Below, piece after piece: positions 15,870 through 23,916 of a DNA stretch of 64,000 bases (the first letter of the stretch is position 1; the number at the start of each line of letters is the position of its first letter). The position numbers were made by a program, and so were the translations under genes. The notes beneath the pieces are model-generated. The model had not been told where the DNA came from, did no database searches, and saw only the letters and a program-made list of their open reading frames with translations. This DNA is from Actinomycetes bacterium (lineage in GTDB: Bacteria; Actinomycetota; Coriobacteriia; Anaerosomatales; Anaerosomataceae), in assembly GCA_022839745.1 (NCBI GenBank), contig JALHJB010000004.1:62001-126000 (forward strand), given 5' to 3'.

Positions 15870-16061
15870 ATGTGTGAGGCCCGCGTGGTCATCGAGGGAC
15901 CCGACGGTTCCGAGGTCGAAGCGATCGACGACATCACCACGATCGTGCCCGAGAACGGGACGCTCAAGCTGTATGACCTGTATGGGGGTCACCGCGCAGT
16001 CGAGGCGACGCTCAAGGAAGTGCGTCTGCTCGACCACGTCGTGGTTCTCAGCGCCCGCTGA
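15870..16061 (+). CDS. cooT: CooT family nickel-binding protein
   Basis: A 63-residue protein beginning MCEARVVIEG, with the conserved Cys2 that in characterised CooT homodimers binds one Ni(II). The rest (TTIVPENGTLKLYDLYGGHRAVEATLKEV) matches the small beta-barrel of this family, described for CO-dehydrogenase nickel insertion. TAGGAGG sits 7 bases before the ATG at 15870; an upstream in-frame ATG at 15861 would displace Cys2 and is rejected. It sits 12 bases after DUF3842 and upstream of cbiM, supporting a nickel-supply operon. Confidence 0.85.
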   Translation: MCEARVVIEGPDGSEVEAIDDITTIVPENGTLKLYDLYGGHRAVEATLKEVRLLDHVVVLSAR

Positions 16062-16119
16062 TCAGTCCGCTCCGTGCCGCTCCCAAGCGGCGGCACCAGC
16101 CCGGAAGGCAGGTATCTCC

Positions 16120-16365
16120 ATGTGTGAAGGCGGCATCAACACCGGCCAGATGAAGCTGGCCGTTGCCATGATCAACGACTCGCTTGCGCTCTCGCAGCAG
16201 CACCTCGAGCAGCTCCATCACCTGGCCGACCAGGGTCGCAGATCGGCGACGAGCGCCGAACTCGCACAGGTGACGGTCATGCTCGGCGAGGCGCGCGAGA
16301 AGCTCGACAGCGCGGTGGCGAACCTTGCGGTGACCGACGACGACGTCACCATCGAGCGTTTGTAG
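16120..16365 (+). CDS. Small MCEGG protein of unknown function in the nickel cluster
   Basis: An 81-residue, mostly helical protein beginning MCEGGINTGQMK. The Met-Cys-Glu start copies the neighbouring CooT N-terminus, but the remainder is alpha-helical (HLEQLHHLADQGRRSATSAE...) and rich in His early on. A ribosome site (GGAAGG) is 11-16 bases upstream. It lies 58 bases after cooT and about 100 before cbiM, on the same strand. I do not recognise a family. Cys2 together with the His-containing helix could bind metal; this is inference. Confidence 0.6.
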   Translation: MCEGGINTGQMKLAVAMINDSLALSQQHLEQLHHLADQGRRSATSAELAQVTVMLGEAREKLDSAVANLAVTDDDVTIERL

Positions 16366-16461
16366 CAGGTCTTCCGGACCGGCCCGGCGCAGGGCCGACA
16401 GCGCGTTTCCCCGAAGGGTTCCGCACGAGACAGACCGCAGTTCTGATGAGGGAGGCCTCTC

Positions 16462-17406
16462 GTGCACATTCCTGACGGCATGCTCGAAGCACGGACCTGG
16501 ATCCCGGCGTGGATCGGCTCTGCCGGTGTCCTGGCGTACGGCGCGCGTCGCGTGCGCGCCATGCTCTCCGACGGCACCATCGTGATGATGGCCGTGATGG
16601 CGGCGCTCATATTCGCGCTGCAGATGCTCAACTTCCCTGTGGCTGGCGGCACGTCGGGACACTTCGCCGGCGGCGCCGCAGCGGCCATCGTCCTCGGGCT
16701 CTGGCCAGCGATGCTCGTGATGGCCGCGGTGGTCGCGATCCAGGCGCTGCTGTTCGCCGACGGCGGTATCACCGCGCTCGGCGCAAACCTGTTCACCATG
16801 GCGATCATCGGTCCGCTTGTGGGGCGTGCGATCTACGTCGCACTGCGGCGCGTCTCCGGGTCGAGGGGCATGCAGCTCGCGGCCTCGTTCGCGGCCGCCT
16901 GGGGCGCATGTGTGGCAGCCGCGCTCGTTGCAGCGGTGCTGCTCTGGCTTTCTGGTCGCGCTCCGCTCGGCGCGGTAACGGCGGCCATGGGACTCTGGCA
17001 CGCGCTCATCGGCATCGGCGAAGGAGCGATCACCGCCGGCCTGGTCGGCTATCTGCTCGCCGTCCGCCCCGACCTGCTCGCTGACGCTGAGCGGAAGCCC
17101 GATGCGGCGGTCGCCCGCAAGGTCGCGATCGGGCTCGCGGTCATCGCCCTCGTGGCGGCTGGAGCATCGTTCCTGGCTTCCTCTCACCCCGACGGGCTCG
17201 AGTACGCCTATGAGCAGGTGGGCTCGGCATTCGAGGGCATGACGCTGCTTGAAGGCCCGATGCCCGACTACGTGATACCCGGCATCGCCAACGAGACGCT
17301 CGCCGGCGTGCTCGCCGGTATCGTCGGCGTGGTGGTCACCGGAGTGCTCGCGTACGCCGGCCTCACCGGACTGCGCTCTCGCAGGGCCGAAGACAGACAG
17401 CGGTGA
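16462..17406 (+). CDS. cbiM: Nickel/cobalt ECF transporter, CbiM with C-terminal PDGLE (CbiN-like) domain
   Basis: A 314-residue membrane protein. It starts MHIPDGML, where His2 and the free N-terminus form the metal site in CbiM/NikM. About seven helices follow, with the family loop NFPVAGGTSGHFAGG. After residue 230 a separate domain carries the PDGLE signature (ASSHPDGLEYAYE) and ends in a further helix, the fused CbiN/NikN-type component. It is the substrate-binding S unit of an energy-coupling-factor importer; the hyp genes favour nickel. A GTG start at 16462 follows GAGGGAGG. The stop overlaps the cbiQ start by 4 bases. Confidence 0.93.
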   Translation: MHIPDGMLEARTWIPAWIGSAGVLAYGARRVRAMLSDGTIVMMAVMAALIFALQMLNFPVAGGTSGHFAGGAAAAIVLGLWPAMLVMAAVVAIQALLFADGGITALGANLFTMAIIGPLVGRAIYVALRRVSGSRGMQLAASFAAAWGACVAAALVAAVLLWLSGRAPLGAVTAAMGLWHALIGIGEGAITAGLVGYLLAVRPDLLADAERKPDAAVARKVAIGLAVIALVAAGASFLASSHPDGLEYAYEQVGSAFEGMTLLEGPMPDYVIPGIANETLAGVLAGIVGVVVTGVLAYAGLTGLRSRRAEDRQR

Positions 17407-18296
17407 GCCAGCAGCCTCACAGCCACGACGATCCGGGGGTGCCCGGCGTGCACCGCGAGGCGCATCGCCATGCCGGGCAGTCCACGCATCGCCACCCGCA
17501 CCATCACCGGGCGGACTCGGGACCGGCGCCGCACGAGCATGCTCACCCCACGTCCTTCGAGTCGCTCACGTATATCGTCTCACCAGTGCACGCGCTCGAC
17601 GCACGCGCCAAGATCGTGGGAGCCACAGTCCTGATCCTCGGAGTCGTTCTCACTCCCCCGCTCAGGCTTGCCGAGGCGCTGCTCCTCGCCGCGCTCCTGG
17701 CGGCGGTGGCCGCAAGCGCCCGCCTTCCGCTCCGGCGGCTCGTCACGCGAAGCGCCGCGGTGCTGCCGTTCGCCGGCACCATCGCGCTGCTTGCGCCGCT
17801 CGGCACCGACGGCGGTTCCTGGAACATCGGCGGACTGACGTCGGCCTGGGCGGGCGGCGGGCTCGTGGTGACCTGGGGCATCCTCTCCAAGGCGTGGATC
17901 TCGGCCTTCTGCATGCTGCTGGTGGCGGCAAGCACGAGACGCAGTGACCTCCTCGGCGCGCTGCGACGACTCAAGGTGCCGGAGGTCTTCGTGATGCTGC
18001 TGTCGTTCATCACCCGCTACGTGGGGGTGCTCGGCGAGCAGCTGCGCTCACTTAGGACCGCGATGGTGAGCCGCGCGCCCGCGCTTCGTGGCCGCGCACT
18101 GCTCCGGTCGCTCGGCAGCATCGCGGGCAACCTGTTCGTCCGTTCGTATGAGCGTGGAGAGCGCATCCACGCAGCGATGGTCTCCCGCGGGTACACGGGC
18201 ACGCTGCCCATGGCCTCACGCGGCAGAATCGGACCCGCGGACATCCTGTTGATGGCGATGGCGGCGCTCTCGGCGTTCGCCGTGGCGCTGTACTGA
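17403..18296 (+). CDS. cbiQ: ECF transporter T component CbiQ with histidine-rich N-terminus
   Basis: A 297-residue transmembrane coupling subunit. The core has several helices and the two coupling motifs with Ala-Arg-Gly character (RTAMVSRAP and AAMVSRGYTG) that contact the ATPase. The N-terminal 48 residues contain 13 histidines (for example HRHPHHHR) and no hydrophobic segment. This is an unusual addition to a T component and a probable nickel/cobalt-binding tail. GTG start overlapping the cbiM stop (GTGA). Family assignment is firm; metal binding by the tail is inferred. Confidence 0.92.
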   Translation: MSQQPHSHDDPGVPGVHREAHRHAGQSTHRHPHHHRADSGPAPHEHAHPTSFESLTYIVSPVHALDARAKIVGATVLILGVVLTPPLRLAEALLLAALLAAVAASARLPLRRLVTRSAAVLPFAGTIALLAPLGTDGGSWNIGGLTSAWAGGGLVVTWGILSKAWISAFCMLLVAASTRRSDLLGALRRLKVPEVFVMLLSFITRYVGVLGEQLRSLRTAMVSRAPALRGRALLRSLGSIAGNLFVRSYERGERIHAAMVSRGYTGTLPMASRGRIGPADILLMAMAALSAFAVALY

Positions 18297-18305
18297 GAGG
18301 CATCC

Positions 18306-19082
18306 ATGGAAGCCGGAACCACACCCGCCCTGATCGAGCTTCGCGGTGTCACGCATCGCTACCCCGACGGCACCGAGGCCCTCCACGGCATCGACCTCAC
18401 AGTGGCCGAAGGCCGATCGCTCGCGCTGCTCGGCCCGAACGGTGCCGGCAAATCCACGCTCCTGCTGCACCTGAACGGCATACTGCGGCCCACATCGGGC
18501 AGCGTGAGTGTCGACGGCGCCGAGGTCACCCCTGCGACCGTCCGCGAAGTGCGTCAGAAGGTGGGCCTGGTGTTCCAGGATCCCGACGATCAGCTCTTCA
18601 TGACCACGCTCTACGAGGACGTGGCGTTCGGGCCGCTCAACGGGGGCGCCGCTCCGGCCGAAGTGGACCGGCTGGTACATGAGGCGCTTCACGAGGTCGG
18701 CCTGGCCGATGCCGCCAGCCGGCCGGGACATCACCTGAGCTTCGGCCAGCGCAAGCGTGCCGCGCTGGCCACAGTGCTGGTTATGGAACCACGCGTGCTG
18801 GTGCTCGACGAACCCACCGCGAACCTCGACCCGCGCTCCCGCCGTCAGATGGTGTCGCTGCTCGCCTCGCTTGGCGCCACAGCGCTCGTGGCCACGCACG
18901 ACATGGATGTGGCCTGGGAGCTCTGCGCCGACGCGGCGGTGATCGATGACGGCATGATCGTGGCGTCGGGCCCCAAGGAGCGCATCCTCACGGACGCCGC
19001 ACTCCTCGAAGCCCACGGCCTGGAGATGCCGTGGGCGGTGCGGGCCGCTCTGGCGGACCCTCCTGTTACAATCGTTCCATGA
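18306..19082 (+). CDS. cbiO: ECF transporter ATPase CbiO
   Basis: A 258-residue ABC ATPase that powers the CbiMQ importer. Walker A is GPNGAGKST, the Q-loop FQDPDDQLF is the ECF-type form, the signature is LSFGQRKRAAL (Phe replacing the usual Gly), Walker B is VLVLDEPTANLD and the switch His is in VATHDMD. It begins 9 bases after cbiQ and its stop overlaps the next start (ATGA). The length is normal. Confidence 0.95.
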   Translation: MEAGTTPALIELRGVTHRYPDGTEALHGIDLTVAEGRSLALLGPNGAGKSTLLLHLNGILRPTSGSVSVDGAEVTPATVREVRQKVGLVFQDPDDQLFMTTLYEDVAFGPLNGGAAPAEVDRLVHEALHEVGLADAASRPGHHLSFGQRKRAALATVLVMEPRVLVLDEPTANLDPRSRRQMVSLLASLGATALVATHDMDVAWELCADAAVIDDGMIVASGPKERILTDAALLEAHGLEMPWAVRAALADPPVTIVP

Positions 19083-19726
19083 GCAAGAAGAGCCGCTTCA
19101 AACAGACACGCCCGCACCGCACGGTGTTCGCGCCGGAGACGGGCGAGGCGCCGCTGTACTGGGAGTGCCCCGTCTGTGGGTACATCAGCGGCGACCCGCA
19201 GTTCATGGACGGCAATCAACCTTGCCCCATCTGTGGCGCCACCGACGGCGAGCGTCGCGAGTACCCCACCGAGCGTATCCGCAAGCTCGATGCGCGGATC
19301 CGCGAGTACAACCGCCAGGGCGATCACGAGATCGTGGTCATCCTCGTCATGGCGCTGCTCGAGGCCGTGCTCGAGGACATCCTCGACCGCATCATGAGTG
19401 CGCACGGCGCCACGCTCCAGCTGCGCAAGATGGTGATGGACACCCAGCGCGCGATCGGCACCCGCATCGGCAAGCTCTTTCCCGCGCTTGTGGGCGAGGA
19501 GTTCGAGGAGGCGGCCGCGGAGCTCGGCTACAGCGACTTCCCGTACCGGTGGCATCAGCTGCGCGAGGTGCGCAACGCCTTCATCCATGATTCGCCGTTC
19601 AATGGTGCCCGCGAAACGATGCAGCCGCGCATGGGCGATGAGGCGATGGAGCTGCTCGACCAGTCGTACAAGCTCTTCGTGCTGCTGAACAACCGGTTCG
19701 TCACTGATGGATTCGGCGAGGGCTGA
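19079..19726 (+). CDS. Rubredoxin-like zinc ribbon fused to a HEPN-like domain
   Basis: A 215-residue protein. After a basic N-terminus comes a zinc ribbon or rubredoxin-type knuckle pair, WECPVCGYISGDP (C30, C33) and QPCPICGATDGE (C49, C52). A helical domain of about 150 residues follows and ends with REVRNAFIHDSPF. R165-N-x3-H170 is the Rx4-6H motif typical of HEPN domains, many of which are RNases or nucleotide-binding folds. The ATG overlaps the cbiO stop, and hypF follows 4 bases later, so it belongs to the nickel/hydrogenase operon. No homologous function is known to me. The HEPN call rests on this motif and the all-helical context. Confidence 0.6.
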   Translation: MSKKSRFKQTRPHRTVFAPETGEAPLYWECPVCGYISGDPQFMDGNQPCPICGATDGERREYPTERIRKLDARIREYNRQGDHEIVVILVMALLEAVLEDILDRIMSAHGATLQLRKMVMDTQRAIGTRIGKLFPALVGEEFEEAAAELGYSDFPYRWHQLREVRNAFIHDSPFNGARETMQPRMGDEAMELLDQSYKLFVLLNNRFVTDGFGEG

Positions 19727-19730
19727 ACGC

Positions 19731-22340
19731 GTGCGCGCGGTCGTTGTGCACGTCACGGGAGTGGTCCAGGGCGTGGGGTTCCGCCCGTTCGTGTACACGC
19801 TCGCGAACCGGCTCGGCATCCACGGCTGGGTGAAGAACACGTCCGACGGCGTGTTCGCGCATGCGGAGGGCGCTACCGGAGCGGTGGCGACGTTCGTACG
19901 CGACATCCGCGACCAGGCGCCGCCGATGGCGGTGGTGACAGCTGTGGAGACCACCGATGTGCCTGCCGAGGGCCACACGGCGTTCGTGATCGTTGAGTCC
20001 GAGGCCATCGCTGGCGCCATGACGCTCGTCTCGCCCGACATCGCCACGTGCGACGCGTGCGCAGCCGAGATGCGGGATTCGACCAACCGCCGATACGGGT
20101 ATCCGTTCACCAACTGCACCAACTGCGGTCCGCGGTTCACCATCATCGAGGACGTGCCGTACGACCGGCCGCTCACGACCATGCGCGACTTCCCGCTCTG
20201 CGATGAGTGCGCCGCCGAGTACGCCGACCCGGCCGACCGCCGGTTCCACGCGCAGCCGAACGCGTGCTTCAGGTGTGGGCCACGGCTGTATCTCAACATT
20301 CCCACGGGTGGTTCGTGCGGGGTGGGGGCGCCGTGCTCGGACAGTCCTTGGCGGGGGCCCTCGGCTGTCGGACGCGCCACCGGCGCGCCCGACGCCTCCC
20401 CCGCCTGCGGAACTGCGCCGGCTACCCCCACCCCGCACCTTACCACCGGGCATAGTGAGGATGCTGAATGGCGGCCGTCGGTCGAAGCCGCTCCTCGGCC
20501 CCATCGGGACGTCGATGCCGAACGCCAGCGGGCGGCGGCGATCATCGCGGAGACGGTGTCGCTCCTGCGCGCGGGGGCGATCGTTGCGGTGAAAGGACTT
20601 GGCGGGTTCCAGCTCGCGTGCGACGCGAGCAACGAGCAGGCTGTGCTCCGGCTTCGCGAGCGCAAGCACCGCTGGGGCAAGGCACTCGCGGTGATGGTGC
20701 CCTCGCTGGAGGCAGCGCGGGAGTGGTGCGAGGTCTCGCCCGAAGAAGCGGCCCTGCTTACAGCGCCCTCCGCGCCGATCGTTCTATTGCGCCTTCGAGA
20801 GACGAGCCTGCCAGACGCGTGGGTCAGCGGCGCAGTTCCGCAGGCAGGGAAGGCATCATCAGCGCGCAGCGCTGATGATGCCGAGGGCCCCTGCCGAGGA
20901 CTGTCTGAGCACGCGACCCACGCGTCTGGCAGGCTCGCCCCGTCCCTCGCCCCGGGCCTGCGCGAACTCGGCGTGATGCTACCGTACACGCCGCTCCACC
21001 ACCTGCTGCTCGACGCCTTCCGCGGCCCGCTCGTGATGACCTCGGGCAACCGCAGCGACGAGCCGATCGCCACGGGGAACGCCGAGGCGCTCGAACGGCT
21101 CTCGGACATCGCAGACGCCTTCCTGATGCACGACCGTGACATCTACTCACGCTACGACGACTCGGTGGTGCGCCACACGCCCGACGTGGGCGTGGAGTTC
21201 ATCCGCCGCGCTCGCGGGTACGCGCCGTTCCCGCTCGTGTCACCGATCGCCAAGGGGGTGGACGTGCTGGCGGCCGGACCCGAGCAGAAGAACACCTTCT
21301 GTCTGCTGACCGGTGGTCACGCGTTCGTCTCGCAGCACATCGGCGACATGGAGAACGCCGAGACGCTCGCAAGCTACGAGCGCACGATCGCGCTCTACGA
21401 GCATCTGTTCCGAGTGCGGCCGGAGGTCGTGGCCTACGACCTGCACCCCGAGTACCTCTCCACCAAGCACGCGCTCTCGCTCGACCTGCGGACCATCGGC
21501 GTGCAGCATCACCATGCGCACATCGCAAGCGTGACCGCCGAGCATGGCATCCCCGAGCGCGTGCTCGGCGTGGCGCTCGACGGCACCGGCTACGGCACGG
21601 ACGGCACGATCTGGGGCGGCGAATGGCTGGCGGCCGACTGGACCGGCTTCACGCGGGTCGCGCATCTGCGCACGCTGCCGATGCCCGGTGGCGCGGCGGC
21701 GATCCGGCGGCCCGCGCGTATGGCGCTCGGTGCACTGGCCGAATGCGGGTTGCTCGAACACCCGGGAGCGGCCCCTCTGCGCGCGCGGCTTGCCGAAGGC
21801 GAAGAGCGCACCGTGCTCGCGATGATCGCGCACGGGCTGAACACCCCACGCACGAGCTCTATGGGCCGGCTGTTCGACGCGGTGGCCGCACTTGCGGGCG
21901 TGCGCGACGATGCGCTCTACGAGGGCCAGGCTGCGATCGAGCTCGAGGCGATCGCGGAGCCTTCCGCGGACGGCGCGTACGCGTTCGACATAGTGGAGGA
22001 CACCGGAGGCGCCCTCGTGGTCGACCCGGCGCCCGTGCTCGAAGCGCTGCTCGACGACATCGCGGCAGGCACGGCGGCACCGACGATCTCCGCGCGCTTC
22101 CATCGCGCGGTCGTAGACGTGGTCGTGCGCGCGTGCGCCCGGCTCGCGCCGGAGCTCGGCGTGCGGCACGTCGCGCTTGCCGGCGGCGTCTTCATGAACC
22201 GCCTCGTAGTGCGCGGCTGCGTCCTCGGACTGCGCGAGGCCGGGCTCGAACCGCTCACCCACCTCGGGTTGCCCGCCAACGACGGCGGCGTGTCTTTCGG
22301 TCAGGCGGTCATCGCGCGGGCGCTGGTGGCCGAGGAGTAG
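19731..22340 (+). CDS. hypF: Carbamoyltransferase HypF (NiFe-hydrogenase maturation) with two in-frame insertions
   Basis: An 869-residue protein that makes the carbamoyl group later converted to the CN ligands of the NiFe site. In order: acylphosphatase domain (VTGVVQGVGFRPFVY), zinc fingers (CDACAAE, CTNCG, CDECAAE, CFRCG), YrdC-type domain (VKGLGGFQLACD, GNRSDEPIA) and a Kae1-like carbamoyltransferase domain (VQHHHAHIASV, ALDGTGYGTDG). It is about 100 residues longer than usual. The excess is two low-complexity segments (about residues 192-239 and 358-402), each encoded by a palindromic repeat. The GTG at 19731 has GAGGG 8 bases upstream; an ATG at 19707 lies inside the previous gene without a ribosome site. 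The frame stays open throughout. Confidence 0.93.
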   Translation: MRAVVVHVTGVVQGVGFRPFVYTLANRLGIHGWVKNTSDGVFAHAEGATGAVATFVRDIRDQAPPMAVVTAVETTDVPAEGHTAFVIVESEAIAGAMTLVSPDIATCDACAAEMRDSTNRRYGYPFTNCTNCGPRFTIIEDVPYDRPLTTMRDFPLCDECAAEYADPADRRFHAQPNACFRCGPRLYLNIPTGGSCGVGAPCSDSPWRGPSAVGRATGAPDASPACGTAPATPTPHLTTGHSEDAEWRPSVEAAPRPHRDVDAERQRAAAIIAETVSLLRAGAIVAVKGLGGFQLACDASNEQAVLRLRERKHRWGKALAVMVPSLEAAREWCEVSPEEAALLTAPSAPIVLLRLRETSLPDAWVSGAVPQAGKASSARSADDAEGPCRGLSEHATHASGRLAPSLAPGLRELGVMLPYTPLHHLLLDAFRGPLVMTSGNRSDEPIATGNAEALERLSDIADAFLMHDRDIYSRYDDSVVRHTPDVGVEFIRRARGYAPFPLVSPIAKGVDVLAAGPEQKNTFCLLTGGHAFVSQHIGDMENAETLASYERTIALYEHLFRVRPEVVAYDLHPEYLSTKHALSLDLRTIGVQHHHAHIASVTAEHGIPERVLGVALDGTGYGTDGTIWGGEWLAADWTGFTRVAHLRTLPMPGGAAAIRRPARMALGALAECGLLEHPGAAPLRARLAEGEERTVLAMIAHGLNTPRTSSMGRLFDAVAALAGVRDDALYEGQAAIELEAIAEPSADGAYAFDIVEDTGGALVVDPAPVLEALLDDIAAGTAAPTISARFHRAVVDVVVRACARLAPELGVRHVALAGGVFMNRLVVRGCVLGLREAGLEPLTHLGLPANDGGVSFGQAVIARALVAEE
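20306..20448 (+). repeat. Palindromic element, copy 1, inserted in frame in hypF
   Basis: Outer inverted arms (gtgcggggtggggg, 20315-20328, with cccccaccccgcac, 20425-20438, extended imperfectly by ggtgg/ccacc) enclose a core of about 87 bases (20333-20419). The core starts gtgctcggacagtcct and ends ctgcggaactgcgcc, with internal complementary GC-rich stretches. The same core occurs reversed at 20829-20912. It lies between the last HypF zinc finger and the YrdC domain, a non-conserved linker, and keeps the frame. Confidence 0.85.
20803..20937 (-). repeat. Palindromic element, copy 2, inverted, in frame in hypF
   Basis: A 23-bp perfect inverted repeat (20803-20825 with 20915-20937; arms begin cgagcctgccagacgcg) flanks a core that, read on the minus strand, again starts gtgctcagacagtcct and ends ctgcggaactgcgcc. 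The core centre is a further palindrome (ggcatcatcagcgc / gcgctgatgatgcc, 20862-20892 region). The outer arms differ from copy 1, while the core ends are shared. It encodes a Ser/Ala/Gly-rich loop in the YrdC domain. Confidence 0.88.
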
Positions 22341-22467
22341 CCAGGCCGCGGCCAGCTCCTCGCCACCCTCGGCAAGGAAGCGCCATCCCGCTATAGTGGA
22401 CAGGTAGCGCCGGACGGACCCGCACGCCCGCTCACGGCGAGCAACTCAGTCGCATCAGGAGGACTCT

Positions 22468-22752
22468 ATGTGCCTTGCAATCCCCGCCCGGATCGTCTCC
22501 GAGCCCAATGAGATCGAGATGGCCGAGGTGGACATCCTCGGCGTGAAGCGGCATGTCAGTCTGATGATGACGCCCGACGCCAAGCTCGGCGATCACGTGC
22601 TCGTGCACGCGGGCTTCGCGATCCAGGTGGTCGACGAGGAGTTCGCGGCCGAGTCTCTCGAGATGCTCGGCCGCATGGGCATCAAGCACGCCGACGAGCT
22701 CGATGCTGAACTCGATGGCAGCGACGAAGCCGCCGAGGTGCCGGCGTCGTGA
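22468..22752 (+). CDS. hypC: Hydrogenase maturation chaperone HypC
   Basis: A 94-residue protein with the diagnostic MCLAIPARI start; Cys2 binds the Fe(CN)2CO unit with HypD and the large-subunit precursor. VDILGVKRHVSL and GDHVLVHAGFAIQVV complete the OB-like barrel. The C-terminal acidic tail is longer than in E. coli HypC. AGGAGG precedes the ATG. It overlaps hypD by 4 bases and is separated from hypF by 127 bases. Confidence 0.96.
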   Translation: MCLAIPARIVSEPNEIEMAEVDILGVKRHVSLMMTPDAKLGDHVLVHAGFAIQVVDEEFAAESLEMLGRMGIKHADELDAELDGSDEAAEVPAS

Positions 22753-23846
22753 ACGACATCCTCGCAGGCTTCCGCGACCCCGAGGTCGCGCGCCACCTGG
22801 TCGACGAGATCCACCGCATCGCGGTCGAGCCGTGCACGCTCATGGAGGTCTGCGGCACACACACGATGGCCATCGCCAAGCATGGTCTGCGTGGTGTGAT
22901 GCCCGAGACGATCAAGCTCCTGTCCGGCCCCGGCTGCCCGGTGTGCGTCACCGCCAACCCCGACATCGATCTCGCAATCGAGATCGCGCGCCAGCCCGGC
23001 GTGGTGCTCACCACCTTCGGCGACATGATGAAAGTGCCCGGGTCGTACTCGTCACTGTCGGCCGAGAAGGCCGAGGGCCGTGACGTGCGGGTGGTGTACT
23101 CTCCGCTCGACTCGCTCGCCATCGCCGAGCGCGAGCCCGACAAGCAGGTCGTCTTCCTCGGCGTGGGCTTCGAGACCACCGCCCCCACCGTGGCGCTCAC
23201 CATCCGCGAGGCGGCACGCCGGAAGCTCTCCAACTGGTCGGCGCTCTCGCTCCACAAGACCGTCCCGGGCGCTCTCGAGGTGCTCGTGAACGACCCCGAG
23301 GTGCGCGTGACCGGTTTCATCCTGCCGGGCCACGTCTCCACGATCATCGGCACCGCACCGTACGAGTTCCTGGCGCGCGAGTACGGCGTGCCCGGCGTGA
23401 TCACCGGCTTCGAGCCGGTCGATGTGCTCCAGGGCGTGTGGATGCTCGCACAGCAGCTCGCCGAGGGACGCGCAGAGATCGAGATCGCGTACGGGCGTGG
23501 CGTGCATGCCGAGGGCAACCCCTCGGCGGTGGCCGCGATCGAGGCGAGCTTCGTGCCGTGTGACGCCGAGTGGCGTGGCATCGGCGTGATTCCCGGCACA
23601 GGCCTCGCCCTGCGGCCGGAGTTCGCCGGGTACGACGCGCGTGCACGCATTCCAGTGACGGTGCCCGAACCCCGCGAGATCAAGGGCTGCCAGTGCGGCG
23701 ATGTGCTCCGCGGCGTGGTGCTGCCCTTCGACTGCAAGCTCTTCGGCCGTGCCTGCACCCCCGAGCACCCCGTTGGACCGTGCATGGTGTCCAGCGAAGG
23801 CTCCTGCGCCGCATACTACCGCTACACCGATTACGGCAAGGACTAG
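22749..23846 (+). CDS. hypD: Hydrogenase maturation protein HypD
   Basis: A 365-residue iron-sulfur protein, the scaffold on which Fe(CN)2CO is assembled with HypC and HypE. The family landmarks are present: MEVCGTHTMAIAKHGL with the reactive Cys, SGPGCPVCVT, and the C-terminal 4Fe-4S cysteines (GCQCGDVLRG, LFGRACTPEHPVGPCMVSSEGSC). The length is normal. GTG start overlapping the hypC stop. Confidence 0.97.
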   Translation: MNDILAGFRDPEVARHLVDEIHRIAVEPCTLMEVCGTHTMAIAKHGLRGVMPETIKLLSGPGCPVCVTANPDIDLAIEIARQPGVVLTTFGDMMKVPGSYSSLSAEKAEGRDVRVVYSPLDSLAIAEREPDKQVVFLGVGFETTAPTVALTIREAARRKLSNWSALSLHKTVPGALEVLVNDPEVRVTGFILPGHVSTIIGTAPYEFLAREYGVPGVITGFEPVDVLQGVWMLAQQLAEGRAEIEIAYGRGVHAEGNPSAVAAIEASFVPCDAEWRGIGVIPGTGLALRPEFAGYDARARIPVTVPEPREIKGCQCGDVLRGVVLPFDCKLFGRACTPEHPVGPCMVSSEGSCAAYYRYTDYGKD

Positions 23847-23916
23847 AAGACCCGCACACGGTACCGTGAGACCGGGACCTGTGCCCGGAAACGGTCGCTT
23901 CGATACGGAGGTCCAC

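Noticed and set aside
14528..15967. A 479-residue minus-strand frame opposite trxB, trxA and DUF3842
   Set aside because: It is antisense to three genes with conserved motifs, has no ribosome site and is a GC-skew shadow.
20306..20937. Inteins or mini-inserts as explanation for the extra HypF segments
   Set aside because: They are only about 45 residues each, with no splicing motifs, and they are palindromic at DNA level, which fits a repeat element.
18845..21142. A long open frame (765 residues) on the minus strand opposite cbiO, the HEPN gene and hypF
   Set aside because: It is antisense to three well-supported genes. It results from GC-rich codon use and shows low-complexity Arg/Ser composition with no family motif.
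22380..22400. TATAGT before hypC as a promoter
   Set aside because: There is a -10-like hexamer at about 22394, but the -35 position is GC-rich without a match. hypC is more simply read from the upstream operon.
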